Origin: SIG598 sp045538015
GTDB lineage: Bacteria; Bacillota; Clostridia; Oscillospirales; Acutalibacteraceae
Length of the DNA stretch: 17,863 nucleotides
Direction: 5' to 3'
Assembly: GCA_045538015.1 (NCBI GenBank)
Contig: JAZSQO010000098.1
Location: 1-17,863, forward strand
Part shown: positions 7,801-12,926 of the stretch, in pieces
How positions within the stretch are numbered: the stretch's first letter is position 1
Layout: every line of letters starts with the position of its first letter
The notes under the pieces: model-generated
Seen by the model: only the letters and a program-made list of their open reading frames with translations
What the model was told of the DNA's origin: nothing
The model's database searches: none
Program-made: the position numbers and the translations under genes

Positions 7801-8220
7801 CATACGGCGCTTCTTTTCGTCCACGCTGTTGAAGATGACGCCGGTGATCCTGTGGTCATCATACACCAGCGGCAGCACGGTGACATTGACCCAGCATTCT
7901 CTTCCGCCCTTTCTGAGCAGCATTTCAAACTCGTTGAGCTTTCTGTCCTCGTCGTGGGCGCTCGCCAGAGCCGAGCTGAAATAGCTGACCGCCGGGGCAA
8001 GGTACTCAGGCGCTATGGGCCAGGAGACTATCTCACCGCACATGGTGGAAAAGGAAGTGGGAGGCTCCACGCCGTACAGCACAAGAAGCTCCCCTTCGCT
8101 GTGGACAAGGGAGCCGCTGTCGGCGTCATATTCAAGGACGGTGTAGTCCTCGTTGTTATCCGTTCGGTATTTACGAAGATGCCCGTGGGAACGCTCTCTT
8201 TCCATGATATCTTCACTCAT
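4813..8220 (-). CDS. Multidomain c-di-GMP protein: PAS-GGDEF-PAS-GGDEF-EAL-PAS-PAS
   Basis: A 1135-residue cytosolic protein without visible membrane segments. Domains: PAS-like (about 25-135); diguanylate cyclase (145-300) with an intact GGDEF at 222-226, substrate motif DIDGFKRLND (181-190) and an inhibitory RKED I-site (213-216) five residues before GGDEF; PAS (330-437); a degenerate GGDEF domain with GSDRF (526-530), probably inactive or regulatory; EAL phosphodiesterase (612-860); two further PAS-like domains (about 890-1012 and 1025-1135). The EAL catalytic residues are present: Glu648, Asn707, Glu739, Asp769-Asp770, Lys790, Glu826, Gln846. Both synthesis and breakdown of c-di-GMP therefore look possible. 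The protein stops right at the end of the last PAS fold, where an output domain usually follows. The start at 8220 has TTAGGAGA upstream. It is a single-gene unit with its own promoter; the target process is unknown. Confidence 0.92.
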   Translation of the reverse strand: MSEDIMERERSHGHLRKYRTDNNEDYTVLEYDADSGSLVHSEGELLVLYGVEPPTSFSTMCGEIVSWPIAPEYLAPAVSYFSSALASAHDEDRKLNEFEMLLRKGGRECWVNVTVLPLVYDDHRITGVIFNSVDEKKRRMLELIGQAETDSLTGAVNRHALEQAVDQMASGGDTHAFIMLDIDGFKRLNDTYGHIMGDNMLVDIVKKLRQGLRKEDIIGRIGGDEFMICLRDVADSAAIERLAKHICVLTRHSLPNGMYLSASLGVTVSPRDGTSFGELYRKADIAMYCTKRSGGDCYTIYQPEMTDSTENEADGSDGSEGNVAAIFDYSAFIRLNILNSTYEYPNIIRELFDANFDSRHIWDVFYEDGVSSAETAARLRKTLTDASLSKSSEASFEQYFLKTRDGIWRWYRVGVIRAAGDSHISITITDINDEIVSNRRLRRIAEYDELTGLLTRNAFNRAVELAMLKHPDEISGGEYAVVFFDILRFKAINDMFGIAEGDRLLIYVADVIAEEMGKEGIACRIGSDRFVAFVRKSGEELERFINRYLDAIARYELASEVVSNAGIYVTGAEQLSVDAMIDRAILAQSSIKGSYANKYSYYTEELRDAMISEQEIVGMMTSALAEEQFLVYFQPQYNHSTGKLVGAEALVRWKHPERGMILPGSFIPIFEKNGFISKLDLFVFEQVCAFQRRCLDKGMDIVPISVNLTRHDLLQHGFVDRLEEIRRRHDVDAAYVRIEITETVIAGSNQYAADIIDKLHSCGYVVEMDDFGSGYSSLNVLKDIDMDILKLDMRFLEQNETNNRSGIVLSTIVRMAKWLNLPVIAEGVEKQHQADYLRSIGCYFMQGYLYSKPVSESEYERLLMNSDISRTHSAAEVIDDFDSIKFWDPESQETLMFNSFVGAAKIFSYQDGKAEVLRVNQKFLRELGGDITEMDIIHTDPLELYDEESKEKYTQMLERAIQSGEEEECECWRRISDDVPDRVCVRSYVRVIGHGGSGIYVFYESIRNITSEKLTVAEALHRERLFKTASEQANIYYWEYDVKTKIMKLCFRCMRDLGLPPIVCNYPEPAIEMGIFPPEVADMYRQMHRNIEKGIAEQSADIPLTSERVMFRVRYTTEFDENGSPVKAYGSAVLI

Positions 8221-8258
8221 AATTTTATCTCCTAACGGAATCTGGTATCGTTTTCCAT

Positions 8259-8287
8259 ATTATAACACGCTCGGTTAGAATTTACAA
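8259..8287 (-). promoter_or_regulatory. Sigma-A promoter of the c-di-GMP gene
   Basis: On the minus strand, -35 TTGTAA (8282-8287), 17-bp spacer, and a perfect -10 TATAAT (8259-8264). The -10 is 38 bp before the start codon. Confidence 0.75.
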
Positions 8288-8315
8288 TATTTTAATGAAA
8301 TCAAAGCATATTTTA

Positions 8316-8355
8316 TATAATGCATAGCACAAGAATATAACGCATAGTACAAGAA
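8316..8355. repeat. Two tandem 20-bp repeats upstream of the c-di-GMP promoter
   Basis: TATAATGCATAGCACAAGAA (8316-8335) is followed directly by a second copy (8336-8355) with two differences (T to C at unit position 6, C to T at position 13). The pair begins 28 bp upstream of the -35 of the c-di-GMP gene and touches the terminator of the preceding operon. The 20-bp period is close to two helical turns, which would put two binding sites on the same face of the DNA. A regulatory role is inference. Confidence 0.7.
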
Positions 8356-8388
8356 AACCGCGCTGCGAGTGCTTTCACAGCGCGGTTT
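8355..8388 (-). terminator. Terminator of the surface-glycan operon
   Basis: An 11-bp perfect stem (8355-8365 with 8378-8388, AAACCGCGCTG/CAGCGCGGTTT) with a 12-nt loop. The minus strand continues TTTTCTTG after the stem. It lies 13 bp beyond the stop of the dehydratase gene. There is no T run on the plus side. Confidence 0.87.
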
Positions 8389-8401
8389 CGATTGAATGAT
8401 C

Positions 8402-10264
8402 TCAGGAGCAGTAGACCGGAGGAGCGGTCTGGGTGTCCTCAATGGCGGCAAAGGTGAGCCGGCGCACTTCATCCTCGTCGGCACCGTTCTCAACGGCCTG
8501 CCGGATGGCTTCGATGTCAGCCATCAGCTTGGAGGACTCGGGAACGTGACCCTTGGCCATGAATATCTTTTCGTGGACGGTGTACTCCACCTTTTCGTTG
8601 TCCTGAACAAGCTCCTCGTAGAGCTTCTCTCCGGGACGCAGACCGGTGATCTCAATGGCGATGTCCACATTGGGCTTGAGACCGGACAGCTTTATCAGGT
8701 CGGAGGCAAGGTCATATATTCTGACCGGCTGACCCATATCGAGGATGAACACCTCGCCGCCCTTGGCCATGGTGCCCGCGGTGAGCACCAGGGAGACGGC
8801 TTCGGGAATGGTCATGAAATATCGGACTATATCCTTGTGGGTCACCGTTACGGGTCCGCCGTCGGCTATCTGCCGGCGGAAGGTAGGCACGACGCTGCCG
8901 TTGGAGCCGAGGACATTTCCGAAACGCACCGCCGCCATGCTGCAGCCGCTTCCGTTCATGTTCTGCACCAGCAGCTCGGCCAGACGCTTGGTGGCGCCCA
9001 TGATGTTGGTGGGATGGACTGATTTGTCCGTGGATATCAGTATGCAGCGCTCCACGCCGAACTCGCAGGCCGCCTCAAGAACATTGAGGGTGCCGAAGAC
9101 GTTGTTCTTGACCGCCTCAATGGGGTTGAGCTCCATCATGGGAACGTGCTTGTGAGCCGCCGCGTGGAGGATAAGGTCGGGCTTGAACTGGGCAATGACC
9201 TGATCCAGCTTTTTGCGGTCGCGGACGGAGCCTACCACCAGCTCGTATTTGGACTCGTCGTATTTTTCCTTAAGCTCTTCGTTTATCTCAAAGAGCCCAT
9301 TTTCGTGGATGTCGAAAATAATCAGTCTGCCGCAGCCGTTTTCCAGAACCTGACGGCATATCTCGCTGCCGATGGAGCCGGCGCCGCCGGTGACCAGCAC
9401 GGTCTTTTCCTGAAGCATGGAGAACACGCCGCTCATGTCCGGCTTGATGGAATCCCGGAAGAGCAGATCCTCGATGGAAACCTCTCTGAGGGCGAACTTC
9501 TTGCCGGCAAGCATTTCCTCCGCGTCCACGGAATCCCGGAAAATGCGCAGGCGCACACCGGCGTCGCCGCACTTGCGGTATATGCGGCTCAGGTCTCCGG
9601 CGCTTATGTTGGGCAGCGCCAGCACCGCCTCGGTGGCTTTGTATTTCCTGACCAGCTCGGGAATATCCTCTACCCCACCGCCTACGGTCACGCCGGCAAG
9701 GCGCATATTGAGCTTGTTGGTGTCGTTGTCAACGATGGCAACGGGGTAAATGTTGCTCTCGCCGCTTTCTCTCATTCTCTTGACCAGCATGGCTCCGGTA
9801 TCGCCGGCGCCGATGACGATGGCACGGGCGTTTCGCCTTGCCTGACTCTCGGTCTTCACCCACTGGGTATATCTGGGAAGGGTTCTGAGCGCTACGGTCA
9901 GAATAAGTATAAGGAAGCAGTAGATAACGGTTATGGAGCCGGAAATGCGCATTTCCGGGTTTATCAGATGGTTAAGGCCGGTGTACTTTATAACGAGGAA
10001 TACAAAGCCGGAAAAGCCCGCGCAGATGACCTGACGCAGGGTGTCCGAAAGGCCCCAGTACTCCCACATTCCGCTGTAGGCTCCCACCGCGGCACCGGCA
10101 CCGCACACGGTGACGACGGCCACGGCCATGTAAAACCACATATTTTCAATATAGTGCGGCTGAATGTAGCCCTCGAAGCGAAGCCACACCGCGGCGTACA
10201 TGGAAAATACGCACAGCAGCACGTCGCCCGCTATATAGAACAGCCGCCTGAGTTTCTGTTTCAT
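8402..10264 (-). CDS. Membrane-bound nucleotide-sugar 4,6-dehydratase (PglF/CapD/EpsC family)
   Basis: A 620-residue polysaccharide-biosynthesis protein. Four hydrophobic segments (about 10-28, 43-63, 80-97, 110-127) are followed by a CoA-binding-like Rossmann fold, VIGAGDTG (150-157), and a long SDR catalytic domain (285-590) with VTGGAGSIGS (291-300), AAAHKHVPMME (368-378), STDKSVHPTN (411-420) and RFGNVLGSNGSVVPTF (447-462). The usual SDR Tyr is replaced: Thr412-Asp413-Lys414 with Met422 in NIMGATK, the signature of PglF-like UDP-GlcNAc 4,6-dehydratases that retain C5 configuration. The likely product is a UDP-4-keto-6-deoxy amino sugar, on the way to bacillosamine-type sugars. It is the last gene of the operon, 34 bp beyond the MITE; its ribosome site (GGGG, ten bases upstream) is weak. 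The exact substrate is not provable from sequence, so no symbol is given. Confidence 0.9.
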   Translation of the reverse strand: MKQKLRRLFYIAGDVLLCVFSMYAAVWLRFEGYIQPHYIENMWFYMAVAVVTVCGAGAAVGAYSGMWEYWGLSDTLRQVICAGFSGFVFLVIKYTGLNHLINPEMRISGSITVIYCFLILILTVALRTLPRYTQWVKTESQARRNARAIVIGAGDTGAMLVKRMRESGESNIYPVAIVDNDTNKLNMRLAGVTVGGGVEDIPELVRKYKATEAVLALPNISAGDLSRIYRKCGDAGVRLRIFRDSVDAEEMLAGKKFALREVSIEDLLFRDSIKPDMSGVFSMLQEKTVLVTGGAGSIGSEICRQVLENGCGRLIIFDIHENGLFEINEELKEKYDESKYELVVGSVRDRKKLDQVIAQFKPDLILHAAAHKHVPMMELNPIEAVKNNVFGTLNVLEAACEFGVERCILISTDKSVHPTNIMGATKRLAELLVQNMNGSGCSMAAVRFGNVLGSNGSVVPTFRRQIADGGPVTVTHKDIVRYFMTIPEAVSLVLTAGTMAKGGEVFILDMGQPVRIYDLASDLIKLSGLKPNVDIAIEITGLRPGEKLYEELVQDNEKVEYTVHEKIFMAKGHVPESSKLMADIEAIRQAVENGADEDEVRRLTFAAIEDTQTAPPVYCS

Positions 10265-10302
10265 CGTAAATTAACCCCGGTTCTTTCAACTGAATTTCTT
10301 AA

Positions 10303-10474
10303 GGCAATACCGCATAATTCTAAGTGCGATATTGCGCAGTCAGATTTTTCGTCAGACGATACAAAAAGCGGAGTCAATACTTTTTGTATTGGCGAGCATT
10401 TTTGTGAAGTATGACGGAAAAGATGCAAGCATGATCGTGCTTAAGTGCTTGCACGTAAATTGTGCGGTGTTGCC
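10303..10474. mobile_element. Complete MITE-like element with terminal inverted repeats
   Basis: A 172-bp element bounded by 17-bp terminal inverted repeats, GGCAATACCGCATAATT (10303-10319) and AATTGTGCGGTGTTGCC (10458-10474), differing at two positions. TTAA flanks both ends (10299-10302 and 10475-10478), so it is either a 4-bp target duplication or an extension of the repeats to 21 bp. Internal dyads are ATACAAAAAG/CTTTTTGTAT (10359-10368 with 10380-10389) and TGCAAGCA/TGCTTGCA (10424-10431 with 10446-10453). No credible ORF. It is inserted between two operon genes, starting 3 bp after the stop codon of the transferase gene, so it should be transcribed within the message. It is AT-rich compared with its neighbours. 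Confidence 0.82.
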
Positions 10475-10481
10475 TTAATTA

Positions 10482-11105
10482 TCATTCTTGTTCTCCGGCG
10501 TCGCCACCGCTGACCGATCCGCCGGCTGTTCCTTCCACGACGCCTTCGTTTGTGGCCACCTTGACCACCGTCATAAAGAGGCACTTCACGTCAAACCACA
10601 GACTCATTTTCCGGCAATATTCGCCGTCAAAGCGAGCCTTGACCTCGTCGGTCAGCTCGTCCCGGCCGTTGACCTGCGCCCAGCCCGTAAGGCCGGGGCG
10701 GATGTCATTGGCTCCGTACCTGTCACGCTCATCCAGAAGCTTTGTCTGGTTCGGGAGAGCCGGACGAGGGCCGACCACCGACATATGGCCGGCCAGAATA
10801 TTGACCAGCTGCGGCAGCTCGTCGATGCTTGTCCTGCGCAGGAATTTGCCCACGGGAGTGATGTGGCTGTCCGCCGACTGGAGCAGATTGGTGGGCATAT
10901 TCTGGGGCGTGTCGATATACATGGAACGGAATTTGTAAATGGTAAAAAGGCTTTTGCCCGCTCCTACGCGCACCTGCCTGAACAGCACGGGACCCTTTGA
11001 GGTCAGCGCCACCGCGAGCCCGGCCACAAGCATGACCGGAAACAGAATTATGATTCCCAGCAGGGAAAGCACTATATCAAACAGGCGCTTGAAATATTTA
11101 TACAA
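10482..11105 (-). CDS. PglC-type phosphoglycosyl transferase (bacterial sugar transferase)
   Basis: A 207-residue enzyme of the small monotopic phosphoglycosyl transferase family, transferring a sugar-1-phosphate from a nucleotide sugar to undecaprenyl phosphate on the inner membrane face, the first membrane step of glycan assembly. One N-terminal re-entrant membrane helix (about 10-33, with a Pro at 23) precedes TSKGPVLFRQ (35-44), YKFRSM (57-62), SIDELPQL (93-100) with the catalytic Asp95-Glu96 pair, GPRPAL (112-117) and PGLTGWAQVNGRD (137-149). The start is TTG at 11105, supported by GGAGAGGA just upstream; there is no suitable ATG. A Gly/Glu-rich tail (190-207) is unusual for the family. 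It follows the VTT-protein gene by 30 bp. The substrate is probably the product line of the downstream dehydratase, by inference. Confidence 0.92.
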   Translation of the reverse strand: MYKYFKRLFDIVLSLLGIIILFPVMLVAGLAVALTSKGPVLFRQVRVGAGKSLFTIYKFRSMYIDTPQNMPTNLLQSADSHITPVGKFLRRTSIDELPQLVNILAGHMSVVGPRPALPNQTKLLDERDRYGANDIRPGLTGWAQVNGRDELTDEVKARFDGEYCRKMSLWFDVKCLFMTVVKVATNEGVVEGTAGGSVSGGDAGEQE

Positions 11106-11135
11106 TGTTATCCTCTCCGATAGGGCAGCGGAAGA

Positions 11136-11927
11136 TCACTGCCCGGTCTTTTCTGCATTTGCCTTTTTTGCGCTGCGCTTCTGGAGGCCTTTGTACAGCA
11201 GCAGGCCGATGACGCTGAACACCAGAGCCACGCCGAAGATGATGATGGCCTTGGTGTACTGGCCGTTCATTATGGCGTCGCCGCCCCATGTGGAGGACAG
11301 CACCGAGGGCACTCTTGCCAGCAGGGATATGAGCAGGAAGGGCACCAGCTTCATGCGGGTAAGTCCGACAACATATGTAAGAAGATCCTTGGGTGTTCCG
11401 GGAATGAAGAACACATAGAACACCAGCCACTCAAGATTTCTTCCGTTGCGGATGAATCTGAGTTCGTTGATCTTCTCTCTGCTGACGAACAGCTCAACAA
11501 AGCGCATTCCCAGAGTCTTGGTCAGCATGAAGATCACAGAAGAGCCGATGGCAACGCCCAGCAGAGAGAGCAGCATTCCCTCAATGGCGCCGAAGGCAAG
11601 ACCGCCCGCGATCTCAACCACCTCGCCGGGAATGAAGGCGATGAACACCTGAAGAATCTGCACGCCAACGTAGATGAGCCGGCCGGCGATGGGATTATCC
11701 GCCACTATCTTCTGGAAGGCACCGGCCGCGTCGCCTTCGCCGCCGAAGATGGTCTGTATAAGGGGCTTGCCCACAAAGACGGCTATCAGGCCCAGCAGCA
11801 CGAAAAACACAACAACAAGGACTATACCGATGACTCTCTTGGCCACGATGTGAGAACGGCCGGCCTGAGCGGGCTGGGCAGCGCTCTGCTCTTCGGCTGC
11901 GATAATGTCGTTTTTGTTATTTTCCAT
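11136..11927 (-). CDS. TVP38/TMEM64-family (VTT, DedA-like) membrane protein
   Basis: A 263-residue integral membrane protein with a charged cytosolic N-terminus, a first helix at 30-53, and a VTT domain (about 85-225). Family signatures are FIPGEVVEIAGGLAFG (98-113), a Gly-rich re-entrant segment (117-137), FFIPGTPKDLLTYVVGLT (173-190) with the second Pro-Gly, a helix near 194-210, and a last helix at 226-245. Relatives of the DedA/VTT superfamily act in lipid scrambling, membrane-potential balance or undecaprenyl phosphate recycling. It is the first gene of an operon with a transferase that uses undecaprenyl phosphate, which makes a carrier-lipid role attractive but unproven. The ATG has AGAGG upstream. 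A small hairpin (GGGCAG/CTGCCC, 11123-11144) spans its stop codon. Confidence 0.88.
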   Translation of the reverse strand: MENNKNDIIAAEEQSAAQPAQAGRSHIVAKRVIGIVLVVVFFVLLGLIAVFVGKPLIQTIFGGEGDAAGAFQKIVADNPIAGRLIYVGVQILQVFIAFIPGEVVEIAGGLAFGAIEGMLLSLLGVAIGSSVIFMLTKTLGMRFVELFVSREKINELRFIRNGRNLEWLVFYVFFIPGTPKDLLTYVVGLTRMKLVPFLLISLLARVPSVLSSTWGGDAIMNGQYTKAIIIFGVALVFSVIGLLLYKGLQKRSAKKANAEKTGQ

Positions 11928-11958
11928 TTAACCGTTACCTCTCATAATTTTTCACCAT

Positions 11959-11988
11959 ATTATACCACACACCGGCTCCAATGTTCAA
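11959..11988 (-). promoter_or_regulatory. Promoter of the surface-glycan operon
   Basis: On the minus strand, -35 TTGAAC (11983-11988), 18-bp spacer, -10 TATAAT (11959-11964), preceded by TGG. It lies 31 bp before the VTT-protein start codon. Confidence 0.78.
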
Positions 11989-12069
11989 TACCCGGGCGCA
12001 ATATATTGGGGATTATTTGGAAAGTATCACAAATTAATGAGAACTCTCGCTTTTTTGCCGACGCTTTCG

Positions 12070-12098
12070 TTGACATCGCTCTGTGCGAATGGTAACAT
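12070..12098 (+). promoter_or_regulatory. Promoter of the phoB-like gene
   Basis: A perfect -35 TTGACA (12070-12075), 17-bp spacer and -10 TAACAT (12093-12098), 35 bp before the start codon. The rest of the 206-bp divergent gap (11928-12133) shows nothing beyond the two promoters. Confidence 0.7.
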
Positions 12099-12133
12099 AT
12101 TTACAAACAACGATCAGGCGGTGACTTTGCAGG

Positions 12134-12820
12134 ATGATCTACATTCTTGAAGACGACACGAGTATACGAGAGCTTACACTTTACGCACTCAGAGGGTCAG
12201 GGCTGGAGGCTGCCGGCTTCGAGCGCCCCTCGGAATTCTGGGCTGCCCTCGAAAAGGAAATGCCCCAGCTGCTTCTGCTGGACATCATGCTCCCGGAGGA
12301 AAACGGCATTGACATCCTCCGCAGGCTGAGAAAAAGCGAGGCCACCGTGAATCTTCCCGTCATCATATTGACTGCCAAATCCTCGGAATTTGACAAGGTC
12401 ATCGGGCTGGACAGCGGCGCCGACGATTATGTGGTCAAGCCCTTCGGAATGCTCGAGCTGATGTCCCGGGTAAAGGCTCTGCTGCGCCGTTCCTCTACTC
12501 AGGCTCCGACTTCCGTTTCCGCGCCCGCTGACGGAGTATTCCGTATCGGTAAGCTGTATGTTTCCCAGCCGGCGCACATTGTGCGTGTAAACGAAGCAGA
12601 GGTAGCGCTGGCCCTCAAGGAATTTGAGCTGCTGTGTCTGCTGCTCAACAATCGCGGACTTGTTCTGAGCCGCGACCAGATACTCCGCCAGATCTGGGGC
12701 TTTGACTACGACGGCGAAAGCCGGACAGTGGATGTGCATATCCGTATGCTGCGAACAAAGCTGGGAGAGTGCGGAGGCATCATAGAGACCATCCGCGGCA
12801 TCGGCTACAAAATAAGCTGA
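12134..12820 (+). CDS. phoB: PhoB/PhoP-like OmpR-family response regulator
   Basis: A 228-residue two-component regulator. The receiver domain (1-118) has the acidic pocket Glu6-Asp7-Asp8, phosphoacceptor Asp50 in LLLLDIMLP, Thr80 and Lys102 in VKPFG. After an Ala/Ser/Thr/Pro-rich linker (119-132), the winged-helix DNA-binding domain (135-228) shows FELLCLLLNNRG, LSRDQILRQIWGFDY, and RTVDVHIRMLRTKLG. The ATG at 12134 has only a modest GGCGGTG about 12 bases upstream. It is called PhoB because a phosphate transporter-PhoU gene and a PhoR-like kinase follow in the same direction; the domain pattern alone would fit any OmpR-type regulator. The 106-bp gap to the transporter holds a possible target site. 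Confidence 0.88.
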   Translation: MIYILEDDTSIRELTLYALRGSGLEAAGFERPSEFWAALEKEMPQLLLLDIMLPEENGIDILRRLRKSEATVNLPVIILTAKSSEFDKVIGLDSGADDYVVKPFGMLELMSRVKALLRRSSTQAPTSVSAPADGVFRIGKLYVSQPAHIVRVNEAEVALALKEFELLCLLLNNRGLVLSRDQILRQIWGFDYDGESRTVDVHIRMLRTKLGECGGIIETIRGIGYKIS

Positions 12821-12828
12821 CCGGCGCA

Positions 12829-12880
12829 CTTTACAAAGATTTAACCTCACGCTGTTCGCGTTTTAATCTTCCGGTATTAT
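12829..12880 (+). promoter_or_regulatory. Possible Pho-box array and promoter before the transporter gene
   Basis: Four heptamers lie exactly 11 bp apart: CTTTACA (12829), TTTAACC (12840), GCTGTTC (12851) and TTTAATC (12862). An 11-bp direct-repeat period is the hallmark of PhoB-type boxes. A -10-like TATTAT follows at 12875-12880 with no good -35, as expected where the activator replaces it. The third unit is a poor match to the others. A second start of transcription under PhoB control is inferred. Confidence 0.45.
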
Positions 12881-12926
12881 TATTTCTCTTCGGAAAAGGT
12901 AATAATAAAGCAAAGGTTGTGTTATT

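Noticed and set aside
5941..8235. A 764-codon open frame on the plus strand opposite the c-di-GMP gene
   Set aside because: It lies wholly antisense to a gene with clear PAS, GGDEF and EAL motifs, shows no recognisable domain, and arises from codon bias of the opposite strand.
9146..10414. A 422-codon open frame on the plus strand running into the MITE
   Set aside because: Most of it is antisense to the dehydratase gene; the end merely reads through element sequence. No ribosome site or domain supports it.
10338..10474. A small protein encoded within the MITE-like element
   Set aside because: A short frame exists in one direction but has no start signals, and the two copies differ most near its end; the paired ends explain the sequence better.
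11123..11144. Hairpin GGGCAG/CTGCCC at the VTT-protein stop as a terminator
   Set aside because: The stem is only 6 bp and no T run follows in the direction of transcription, and the next gene starts within 30 bp with its own ribosome site.
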